Below, one piece after another: positions 1-5,578 of a stretch of DNA of 5,771 bases (its first letter is position 1; each line of letters starts with the position of its first letter). The stretch covers positions 1 through 5,771 of the forward strand of contig MFDZ01000047.1 in assembly GCA_001777455.1 (NCBI GenBank), given 5' to 3'. The DNA comes from Candidatus Daviesbacteria bacterium RIFCSPLOWO2_02_FULL_41_8. Its GTDB lineage: Bacteria; Patescibacteriota; Microgenomatia; Daviesbacterales; UBA10151. Made by a program: the position numbers and the translations under genes. The notes under the pieces were generated by a model. It was not told the origin of the DNA, searched no databases, and saw only the letters and a list, made by a program, of their open reading frames with translations.

Positions 1-670
1 TCGCCAACACCGGATTTGCGAAAGGACTGATTTTTATCCCGCCATCAGGCGAAGCAATTACCGTTTCCGCCCCCTTTAAGACTATTATTTTCTGCCATTT
101 TTTGGCAAAATATTGCGCGACGGGAATTCTGTCTGATTGAATCTTAGCAATAGTTAATCCTGTCAACCTAGCCATCTCCCCGGGGTGAGGAGTCAATATG
201 ATATCTGTGGCTTTGTCGTTCTGGCTTGTCCAGAATCTTTCCCACCACTTCCCCATCTTAGATAAAACATTTAACCCATCGCCATCAATAACCATTTTGT
301 AGCGATTATTCGAATAATCGCTACAAAGTTGCTTTACAAATTCTGTCGCCTGATTGTTCTGTCCCAGTCCCGGGCCAACCAATAAAACATCGTATTCTCC
401 CAGCTTTTTTAATGCCTCACCGGATGATAAAAAAGTAACTTCCGGCAATCTCCTTGAAACTATTATCTTAACTGTCTGATCCGTGGCCAAAGTTACCAAC
501 CCCGCCCCGATCCGGTAAGCGGCAGTACACGCCAAATATGCCGCTCCGGGGTAATTTTCCGAACCTGCAAAAACCAAAACTTTTCCAAAAGTCCCTTTAC
601 TGGCATCTTTCGGCCTGGCTGGTAATTTCTTCGCAACCCACTCTTTAGTTAATGCCTCAATAGGATCCAT
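1..670 (-). CDS. nnrD: NAD(P)H-hydrate dehydratase (ADP/ATP-dependent), 3' end outside window
   Basis: Repairs damaged nicotinamide cofactors by dehydrating NADHX/NADPHX to NADH/NADPH at the expense of ADP or ATP; a cytosolic ribokinase-like enzyme. My translation gives 223 complete codons from ATG 670. Visible family motifs in order: KGTFGKVLVFAGS (residues 25-37) followed by NYPGAA, GAGLVTLA (55-62), GPGLG (99-103), VIDGDGLN (127-134; usually DADALN), LTPHPGEMARL (159-169) and VLKGAETVIASPDG (197-210). The final 'GTGDVL' nucleotide-binding/catalytic stretch should lie just past the left edge, so the gene is cut by the window and not visibly broken. It is a stand-alone dehydratase domain with no fused NnrE epimerase at its N-terminus. 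An in-frame TGA lies eight codons upstream and no other standard start lies between, so ATG 670 is well supported, although no Shine-Dalgarno is visible. Residues about 115-125 are encoded by a perfect palindrome (separate entry). Confidence 0.95.
   Translation of the reverse strand, partial: MDPIEALTKEWVAKKLPARPKDASKGTFGKVLVFAGSENYPGAAYLACTAAYRIGAGLVTLATDQTVKIIVSRRLPEVTFLSSGEALKKLGEYDVLLVGPGLGQNNQATEFVKQLCSDYSNNRYKMVIDGDGLNVLSKMGKWWERFWTSQNDKATDIILTPHPGEMARLTGLTIAKIQSDRIPVAQYFAKKWQKIIVLKGAETVIASPDGGIKISPFANPVLA
296..327. repeat. 32-bp perfect palindrome inside nnrD
   Basis: The left arm TTTGTAGCGATTATTC (296-311) is followed with no spacer by its exact reverse complement (312-327). All 32 bases are symmetric. 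On the minus strand it encodes the segment LCSDYSNNRYK just before the VIDGDGLN motif, a position where the family has a variable surface loop. Seen directly: the symmetry and the in-frame location. Inferred: it is an inserted palindromic element rather than ordinary coding sequence, because a perfect 16-bp arm is very unlikely by chance. It could also fold as an mRNA hairpin on either strand. Confidence 0.9.
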
Positions 671-677
671 AAATAGA

Positions 678-683
678 ATAATA
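678..683 (-). promoter_or_regulatory. candidate -10 box for nnrD
   Basis: TATTAT on the minus strand ends 7 bases before ATG 670, the same spacing seen between -10 box and ATG for the cysteine-rich gene. There is no good -35 hexamer 17 bp upstream (CTGTCT, 3 of 6 matches), so this is a weak call. If it is real the transcript would be leaderless. Otherwise nnrD is read through from the genes before it; the gap to the previous stop is 47 bp. Confidence 0.25.
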
Positions 684-717
684 TCATCAAATACTCAAAG
701 AGACAGCCGGAGAAAAA

Positions 718-1107
718 TTAGTCGGAACCAAGCCAATAATTTTTACTCAAATTGGCATAATTTATAATTGCCTCCGCTCTTTGGTCGATAATATCATCTG
801 TATCCTCTTTAGAGGGATTAATATAAATAATTCTTGATCCTTTGATATAACAGCCGGGCTGATTATTGTACTGAAGAGCTCCTCCGTATGTGTGATAAAT
901 AGGACAAAAGTTTTCAGAAACTAAATTAACATATTTGCAGACATCTTTATAACCTTCTTTGTCCTGATCTTTTATCCGGCTAATTGCTTCAATGATGGTC
1001 TTGCGGTTTCCATCCAAAAAATCTTTATCAACTGCAATATTGCATGAGTTAAATATATCAATATAGTGAGATCTGGTATAAAAAAAACCTACGATAAATA
1101 ACAACAT
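718..1107 (-). CDS. degenerate paralogue of the neighbouring metallopeptidase-like protein, no active site
   Basis: Not a named family that I recognise. The open frame from ATG 1107 encodes 129 aa; a TTG at 1113 is an alternative start. It aligns by eye with the outer domain of the 200-aa neighbour. Its cysteines C22, C57, C68 and C86 match C85, C121, C132 and C140 there (spacings 35/36 and 11/11, then 18 against 8 because of an insertion), and SRIIYI matches SRTIYV. Where the neighbour has AEVLAHEACH, this protein has AEAIINYANL, so both histidines and the glutamate of HExxH are gone, and it ends soon after. The N-terminal zinc ribbon is also absent. Starting at 1107 or 1113 cuts the membrane helix in half: upstream in-frame codons read GYIYPILFLF before MLLFIVGFF. 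The true 5' end is therefore probably upstream, out of frame (see 1089-1181). Either a decaying pseudogene or a pseudoenzyme partner. Confidence 0.7.
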   Translation of the reverse strand: MLLFIVGFFYTRSHYIDIFNSCNIAVDKDFLDGNRKTIIEAISRIKDQDKEGYKDVCKYVNLVSENFCPIYHTYGGALQYNNQPGCYIKGSRIIYINPSKEDTDDIIDQRAEAIINYANLSKNYWLGSD

Positions 1108-1181
1108 GAACAAAAATAAGATGGGATAAATATATCCTTCAAATTTTGAACTTTAAAAAATATTTTTTTAATAATATTCAT
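1089..1181 (-). pseudogene. probable detached 5' end of the degenerate paralogue (frameshift)
   Basis: ATG 1181 lies 3 bases after the TAG of the 200-aa gene, the classic spacing for translational coupling. It opens the short frame MNIIKKIFFKVQ..., which runs 30 codons to TAG at 1089-1091. The continuing paralogue frame is the -1 frame. One extra base in the AAA (1153-1155) or AAAA (about 1145-1148) run would join MNIIKKIFFKVQ to KFEGYIYPILFLF and restore a basic N-terminus followed by a full-length membrane helix. The extra base must fall after the T6 tract, because an earlier shift meets a TAA. It may be a real mutation, an assembly error, or less likely recoding; the A7 tract is not in a canonical slippery register. 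Confidence 0.5.
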
Positions 1182-1184
1182 AAA

Positions 1185-1787
1185 CTAATAGACGGTTGCA
1201 TCCTGCATAACTTTCAGCCCCACCTTCCAACATTCTTGTTCATCTCCTGGCCTTCCCTCATATTTTTGCCTGGCATGACAGGCTTCATGGGCCAACACCT
1301 CTGCCACCCAAGTAATCTTTCTGGGGGTAGCGGCAACATAAATTGTTCTGGACTGCCCAGAGTAAAAACAGCCTCCCTCGAATCCGGCATCGCATAGATT
1401 AGTGTTAATTATGTTGACCCTTGCACAAATATTTTGGTAATTTTCGGGAGAGATAATTTTAATTATTCCTAAAGCTCTTTTGATTCCTGAATTGGAAAAT
1501 TCCAGATTCATTGATGGGGTAATAAAAAAATAGCAACCTTTGGAAATATCAAAATAAAAAAGATCTTTTGTGAAAAAAACGACTACAAAAATTATAACGA
1601 GATAAGTTAAAGTTTTATTAATATAGTGTTTGAAAAAAGCTCCCCGGTCTATTATTGGCTTATCAATAATAACAGGGGGTGACGGTTTATAAGTTGCAAC
1701 CGATCCGATATAAATCCTGCAACCCGGACAATAATAGTTATTATTTTGAATTATTAGCGCGGTAACATTACACTTTGGGCAAATCAT
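1185..1787 (-). CDS. zinc-ribbon, membrane-anchored HExxH metallopeptidase-like protein
   Basis: A 200-aa protein from ATG 1787, so that it begins MICPKCN as zinc-ribbon proteins often do; a TTG at 1805 would add six residues. Domains: an N-terminal zinc ribbon with CPKC (C3, C6) and CPGC (C20, C23); a linker; one membrane helix at about 58-73 (LTYLVIIFVVVFF); then an outer domain of about 125 residues. It contains LAHEACHARQ with H167, E168 and H171, the HExxH zinc/catalytic motif, and GDEQEC, where E183 or E185 could be the third ligand of a gluzincin. Cysteines C85, C121, C132 and C140 recur in the downstream paralogue and may form disulfides. Basic residues before the helix suggest ribbon inside, peptidase outside. 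Substrate unknown; a cell-envelope protease role is an inference. No Shine-Dalgarno is visible. Its own promoter lies at 1827-1855, and its TAG is 3 bases from the next ATG. More AT-rich by eye than secA. Confidence 0.8.
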   Translation of the reverse strand: MICPKCNVTALIIQNNNYYCPGCRIYIGSVATYKPSPPVIIDKPIIDRGAFFKHYINKTLTYLVIIFVVVFFTKDLFYFDISKGCYFFITPSMNLEFSNSGIKRALGIIKIISPENYQNICARVNIINTNLCDAGFEGGCFYSGQSRTIYVAATPRKITWVAEVLAHEACHARQKYEGRPGDEQECWKVGLKVMQDATVY

Positions 1788-1826
1788 TTTATAATTAACA
1801 AGCAATTCAGACCGGTGATTGATTTA

Positions 1827-1855
1827 ATAATGGATTAAATCCTAAAAGAAGTCAA
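1827..1855 (-). promoter_or_regulatory. sigma70-type promoter for the metallopeptidase-like gene
   Basis: The -35 box TTGACT (1850-1855) and the -10 box CATTAT (1827-1832) are separated by 17 bp on the minus strand. Predicted transcription would start near 1820, giving a leader of about 33 bases before ATG 1787 with no Shine-Dalgarno. The hexamers and their flanks (TTGTTTGACTTCT and CATTATTAAAT) are the same as in the promoter at 2695-2723. Where that copy has its ATG, this one has ATC. Confidence 0.65.
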
Positions 1856-1892
1856 ACAAAGAATCAGCGAAGTACACAACATGGATAGCATT

Positions 1893-2687
1893 TTAAAAAG
1901 GCTCACCTTTATAAACAGCAGTCACGTTATTTATTCTTGTATCAAGATCTAACTGACAAGCAACTTTTAGGAAGTTTTCTTTGCTCTTGTCTAAGGGTAT
2001 CACTGAATAAAGTATCGAACCATAAATATCTTTAGTTTCTCCAAGAATATTTAAACCAAATTCTTTTGTTAAAAGTTCAGAGTGGTACTTAGCGGGAAGA
2101 GAAACGATAATTTCTTGATCGGAATTTTTTCCATTTGCTACTGCCTGGTCATATCCAGCTTCTTTTGAAGACAGACAATCATGATATTGCTCTTCCCGAT
2201 CTTTTAATCCATCGTCTTTAGAAAAACAGATATTTTTATTGGGACCACTTACGTCACCTATTTGAATAGTTTTCTTAACACAAATAGGGGTATTTGATGG
2301 ACAATCTTTATCAAAAATACAGTTTTTATGACACTTTTTATCTCCACTAGTAGGTTCTGGTGGTGTGCCGAGTGGAGCTGGCCCACCTGGCACAGAATGA
2401 TAGCAAGTGTATCCTTCTGAACATTTAATATTATCTAACCCGTTGGAACAAGGCAATAACTCATTTGCCTGATTTTCTTGATTAGCATTCAACTTAATTA
2501 CTGAACTGTCTGAAGCTTGGGTATCTCGTTTTGTATTTAATTGATCTTTTGAACTTACTAAGACAGGAGTTAATTTTGTAGTTGATGTTGACCTACTTTT
2601 AATATAAAAAGAGCTTCCTATAATTCCACCTGACAATAATAAAATAACCAGAATAAATATAATGGGAATAAAACCCTTTTGGGACAT
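1893..2687 (-). CDS. cysteine-rich membrane-anchored secreted protein, function unknown
   Basis: Not recognised as a named family. 264 aa from ATG 2687; the TTG at 2723 that would add 12 residues is the first three bases of the -35 box, so it is rejected as the start. The N-terminus MSQKGFIPIIFILVILLL has a short polar/basic head and one hydrophobic helix (about 6-27), a form common in CPR proteins and faintly like a pilin-type signal (G5-F6, but with no E at +5). A low-complexity S/T/N/Q/K linker (about 30-77) follows. Then comes a cysteine-rich module (C80, C89, C95, C119, C123, C129, C136, C154) with the phrase CIFDKDCPSNTPIC, of the C-x4-DC-P-x4-C type seen in small disulfide domains, and a Pro/Gly-rich loop at 98-113. 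The C-terminal about 90 residues (C171, C244) look globular, mixed alpha/beta. Probably anchored in the membrane with the rest outside. It starts 45 bp after secA ends but has its own promoter. Confidence 0.8.
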   Translation of the reverse strand: MSQKGFIPIIFILVILLLSGGIIGSSFYIKSRSTSTTKLTPVLVSSKDQLNTKRDTQASDSSVIKLNANQENQANELLPCSNGLDNIKCSEGYTCYHSVPGGPAPLGTPPEPTSGDKKCHKNCIFDKDCPSNTPICVKKTIQIGDVSGPNKNICFSKDDGLKDREEQYHDCLSSKEAGYDQAVANGKNSDQEIIVSLPAKYHSELLTKEFGLNILGETKDIYGSILYSVIPLDKSKENFLKVACQLDLDTRINNVTAVYKGEPF

Positions 2688-2694
2688 TAATTTA

Positions 2695-2723
2695 ATAATG
2701 AAGGTTTTAAATCCAGAAGTCAA
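2695..2723 (-). promoter_or_regulatory. sigma70-type promoter for the cysteine-rich gene, predicted leaderless
   Basis: TTGACT (2718-2723), a 17-bp spacer and CATTAT (2695-2700) lie on the minus strand. Only 7 bases separate the -10 box from ATG 2687, so transcription should begin at or beside the start codon. This matches the absence of a Shine-Dalgarno. The near-copy at 1827-1855 supports it as a real, conserved element. Confidence 0.7.
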
Positions 2724-2732
2724 ACAAGGTAA

Positions 2733-5495
2733 TTAATTAGGATAATGACACTTCTTGTACTTTTTACCTGATCCACAATAACATGGATCATTTCTGCCAA
2801 TTTTGCCGTGAGGATGCGTTAATTGCCCTTCTGATCCATACACCTGTTCAGATACTACCCCATCCCGTTCGATCTTCACTTTAGTAACAGAAGAATCTTG
2901 AGATCCCCCACTGACGTTCGGGATGACAACTGGAGTAGATAAACCCTCATCTATTTTTCCAGTTCTTACTTCTTCTTTCTCTGTTTTTACTCCGATTTCA
3001 ATTTCCGGATGCCTTTCTTCCGCTATCACTGGTTGCGCTTGAACCGGAGCTTGTCCTTGTACCGCCACCTTGTAAATCCTGTGGACAATTTCATAATCTA
3101 TTTCCACCATTAGTTTCTCAAACAAATCAAACCCTTCCCTTTTGTATTCAATCAACGGATCCCGCTGGGCATATCCCCGCAGACCAATACCGGAACGCAG
3201 ATCATCCATGGTATCCAAATGCTCAATCCAGAGGGTATCTATGGTATTAAGATAAACAAATACTTCCATTTGCCTGGCTACTTCTTCTCCGACTTGTTTT
3301 TCCCGTTGTTCATAGAAATTAACTGCAAGGTCGGTTAAAAATTTGCTAATTTCTTCCGGATTATTTGATGCGGCAATTTTACTCTCTATTTCTTTCCTGC
3401 TGTTCTCATCTATGGGAATAATGGTGGCAAATTCTTCTATTATTTTACCGGCATTAATTCCTTCTTCCGAGTAGATTGTAATAAGATTACTTATTTCTCT
3501 TGTTATTTTTTCCAGTATTTCATCCTTGAGGGATAGATTCTTCTCCGCCAACTGGCGGATCGGAATGACAGGAGAGGCCGTTTCTAAAACTTTCTTTCTT
3601 ACCTCATAAATAATTTTCCTCTGCTGGTTCATCACGTCATCGTATTCCACAGTGTGTTTCCTGATATCAAAATTGTGTCCCTCCACTTTCTTCTGAGAGC
3701 CCTCAATGGCTTTGGAAATTAAACCGTGTTCAATCGGCACATCTTCCGGCATTTTTAAAAAGTTCATCACTTTGGAGACCTGTTCCCCACCAAAAATCCG
3801 CATCAGATCATCTTCCAAAGATACAAAAAACCTGGTTTCCCCCGGATCGCCTTGCCTGCCGGAACGACCCCGCAGTTGATTATCTATTCTTCTTGATTCA
3901 TGCCTTTCAGTCCCCACCACATATAAACCCCCTAATTCATTAACTCCTTTTGATAAAATAATGTCCACACCTCGGCCAGCCATATTAGTGGCCACGGTAA
4001 CGGCGCCTTTTTCTCCGGCGTGGGAGATAATTTCCGCCTCTTTTTCGTGATTTTTAGCGTTCAACAGGGCATGAGAGATGCCTTTCCGCTTGAGAAGATC
4101 GGACAAAAATTCATTTTTATCAATGGCGGTAGTTCCCACTAACACCGGCTGGCCCTTTTTGTGCAGTTCTTCCACCAAATTTGCCACAGCCGTATATTTG
4201 GCGCTTTGGGTTTTATAGATTGTATCCGCATGGTCGTTTCTCACCATGGGGTTATTGGTTGGTATCACTATTACCTCCAGTTTATAAATTTTATTAAACT
4301 CCTCCGCCTCGGTAGCTGCGGTGCCGGTCATACCGGAGAGTTTCGTATACATCCGGAAGTAATTTTGAAAAGAGATGGTAGCCAGGGTTTGTGATTCTTG
4401 TTGAACAGCCACCCCTTCTTTAGCTTCAATTGCCTGATGCAATCCTTCCGAATACCTTCTGCCCATCATTAATCTGCCGGTAAATTCATCAACAATAATG
4501 ACTTCCCCGTCTTTTACCACATAATCTTTGTCTTTTTGAAACAAGGTCCGGGCTTTTAACGATTCTTCCAAGTGATGCAAGGTGGAAAAATCTTTCTCAT
4601 ACAGATTATCTACCCCCAACATTTTTTCAATCTTTAGAGTTCCATGTTCAGTTAAATGAGCCGTTCTTTGTTTTTCATCAACGCTGTAATCGGAAGGGGA
4701 CAGGGTATCAATGATTTTGGCAAATTCGAAATATTTCTCCGTAGCTTCCTGCGCCGGTTGGGAAATGATCAAAGGAGTCCGCGCTTCGTCAATCAAAATT
4801 GAATCCACTTCATCAACTACCGCAAAAAAGTGCCCACGCTGTGACTGGTCCGCCAACCTAAACGCCATATTATCACGCAGGTAATCAAAACCAAATTCGT
4901 TATTAGTTCCATAAGTGACATCCGCCTCGTATGCCTCTTTTCTGGTAATCGGACGCAAGTGCTGCAAGCGCTTATCGCTGTGCGATGTGTCTTTGTGTTT
5001 GGGGTCATAGATAAAGGCCGCATCATGAATAATAGTGGCACAACTGGCACCAAGAGCATAAAAGATTGGTCCCATCCAGCCGCAATCCCGCTGGGCTAAA
5101 TAGTCGTTTACGGTTACCAAGTGTACCCCTTTTCCGGCAACAGCATTTAAAAATAGGGCAGGGGTGGCTGATAAGGTTTTTCCTTCTCCGGTTTTTTGTT
5201 CGGCAATTTTTCCCTGATGCAGGGTAATCGCAGCCATCATTTGAACATCAAAATGCCGCTGTTTAATGACTCTGTTGGAAGCCTCCCTAACAAGGGCAAA
5301 CGCTTCCGGCAACAGCTCGTCCAAGCTTTCCCCTTTTTCATACTCGTGTCTAAATTTTGCTAAGCTACCTTTAAGGTTTTTATCCGTTAGTTTAGAGATT
5401 TTTTTCTCACATTCGCCAATTTTTTCAATAACGGGTTTGAGCTTTTGTATTTCTCTCTCATTCGAATCCAATAATTTTCCCAGGAAACTTAACAT
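2733..5495 (-). CDS. secA: preprotein translocase ATPase SecA
   Basis: Cytosolic/membrane-peripheral motor that pushes unfolded preproteins through SecYEG using ATP. 920 aa from ATG 5495, giving the usual MLSFLGKL start; the ATG at 5519 would add eight residues encoded across the -10 box, so it is rejected. In order: Walker A KTGEGKT (101-107), GTNNEFGFDYLRDNM (196-210), Walker B VVDEVD (226-231) with IDEARTPLI, the preprotein-crosslinking region (about 235-365), LSGMTGTA (386-393), TNMAGRGVDI (503-512), ERHESRRIDNQLRGRSGRQG (530-549) with the arginine finger, scaffold helix EYDDVMNQQR (617-626), RGYAQRDPLIEYKREGF (773-789), a long variable linker (about 812-897) and the C-terminal zinc motif CYCGSGKKYKKCH (C905, C907, C916, H917). 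All catalytic motifs are intact. Oddities: Q100 where M is usual before Walker A; an extra stretch at about 165-188 against E. coli; and two repeat-like segments in frame (642-654 and 857-865). Single gene with its own strong promoter. Confidence 0.99.
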   Translation of the reverse strand: MLSFLGKLLDSNEREIQKLKPVIEKIGECEKKISKLTDKNLKGSLAKFRHEYEKGESLDELLPEAFALVREASNRVIKQRHFDVQMMAAITLHQGKIAEQKTGEGKTLSATPALFLNAVAGKGVHLVTVNDYLAQRDCGWMGPIFYALGASCATIIHDAAFIYDPKHKDTSHSDKRLQHLRPITRKEAYEADVTYGTNNEFGFDYLRDNMAFRLADQSQRGHFFAVVDEVDSILIDEARTPLIISQPAQEATEKYFEFAKIIDTLSPSDYSVDEKQRTAHLTEHGTLKIEKMLGVDNLYEKDFSTLHHLEESLKARTLFQKDKDYVVKDGEVIIVDEFTGRLMMGRRYSEGLHQAIEAKEGVAVQQESQTLATISFQNYFRMYTKLSGMTGTAATEAEEFNKIYKLEVIVIPTNNPMVRNDHADTIYKTQSAKYTAVANLVEELHKKGQPVLVGTTAIDKNEFLSDLLKRKGISHALLNAKNHEKEAEIISHAGEKGAVTVATNMAGRGVDIILSKGVNELGGLYVVGTERHESRRIDNQLRGRSGRQGDPGETRFFVSLEDDLMRIFGGEQVSKVMNFLKMPEDVPIEHGLISKAIEGSQKKVEGHNFDIRKHTVEYDDVMNQQRKIIYEVRKKVLETASPVIPIRQLAEKNLSLKDEILEKITREISNLITIYSEEGINAGKIIEEFATIIPIDENSRKEIESKIAASNNPEEISKFLTDLAVNFYEQREKQVGEEVARQMEVFVYLNTIDTLWIEHLDTMDDLRSGIGLRGYAQRDPLIEYKREGFDLFEKLMVEIDYEIVHRIYKVAVQGQAPVQAQPVIAEERHPEIEIGVKTEKEEVRTGKIDEGLSTPVVIPNVSGGSQDSSVTKVKIERDGVVSEQVYGSEGQLTHPHGKIGRNDPCYCGSGKKYKKCHYPN
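2901..2928. repeat. dispersed-repeat-like segment in the SecA C-terminal linker
   Basis: The plus strand reads AGATCCCCCA...CGGGATGACA, and the minus strand GTCATCCCG...GGGGGATCT. This is the shape of the widespread bacterial 'GTCATCCC...GGGATCT' palindromic repeats, with arms ATCCC/GGGAT. It encodes SecA residues 857-865 (VIPNVSGGS) within the poorly conserved linker before the zinc motif. The repeat family assignment comes from memory of its consensus ends; the arms here are imperfect. Confidence 0.5.
3535..3570. repeat. dispersed palindromic repeat in frame inside secA
   Basis: On the plus strand 36 bp begin AGATTCTTC and end CGGAATGACA around the inverted repeat TCCGCCA-AC-TGGCGGA (3544-3559). 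The ends match the widespread bacterial repeat class GTCATTC(C/T)GA...GAAGAATCT, and the GC-rich core resembles palindromes I recall as frequent in Patescibacteria. The length is a multiple of three. It encodes about residues 642-654 (PVIPIRQLAEKNL) of SecA, where B. subtilis SecA, recalled from memory, is some ten residues shorter, between the scaffold helix and the following helices. An in-frame insertion is inferred. Confidence 0.7.
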
Positions 5496-5499
5496 AGTT

Positions 5500-5518
5500 T
5501 GTACATTATATACGTACA
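5500..5518. promoter_or_regulatory. possible operator overlapping the secA -10 box
   Basis: TGTAC (5500-5504) and GTACA (5514-5518) form an inverted repeat with 9 bases between, centred on the secA -10 box. Minus-strand ATGTA also occurs three times across the promoter. A repressor here would block secA. The arms are only 5 bp, so chance is a real alternative. Confidence 0.25.
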
Positions 5519-5533
5519 TTGATACATTGACAA
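5505..5533 (-). promoter_or_regulatory. secA promoter, near consensus
   Basis: On the minus strand TTGTCA (5528-5533, 5 of 6 matches) and a perfect TATAAT (5505-5510) are separated by 17 bp. The -10 box ends 9 bases before ATG 5495, so the transcript would have a leader of only about 0-3 bases. This also decides the start codon: the upstream ATG at 5519 lies inside the spacer. Confidence 0.8.
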
Positions 5534-5555
5534 TTTATTATTCCTTTTATAAACT
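5527..5555 (+). promoter_or_regulatory. divergent promoter for the proline-rich gene
   Basis: On the plus strand a perfect TTGACA (5527-5532) is followed 17 bp later by TAAACT (5550-5555, 4 of 6 matches). A closer match, TATAAA (5548-5553), has a short 15-bp spacer. Start of transcription would be near 5562, some 17 bases before ATG 5579, without a Shine-Dalgarno. Its -35 box overlaps that of secA on the other strand. Confidence 0.55.
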
Positions 5556-5578
5556 AAGTCTAGTAAAAATCTGCCTAA

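Noticed and set aside
1161..1170. Programmed -1 frameshifting at the A7 tract
   Set aside because: The tract is not in the X XXY YYZ register, and a -1 shift there runs into TAA within a few codons, so it could not join the two frames.
1146..1397. Plus-strand open frame of 83 codons
   Set aside because: Antisense to the metallopeptidase-like gene, which has clear motifs; no promoter or recognisable content.
2688..2723. Upstream TTG start for the cysteine-rich gene
   Set aside because: The TTG is part of the -35 hexamer TTGACT, so the added codons would be promoter sequence.
4161..4394. Plus-strand open frame of 77 codons
   Set aside because: Lies wholly antisense within secA's conserved motor region.
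4817..5059. Minus-strand open frame of 80 codons
   Set aside because: Another frame of secA on the same strand; low-information composition.
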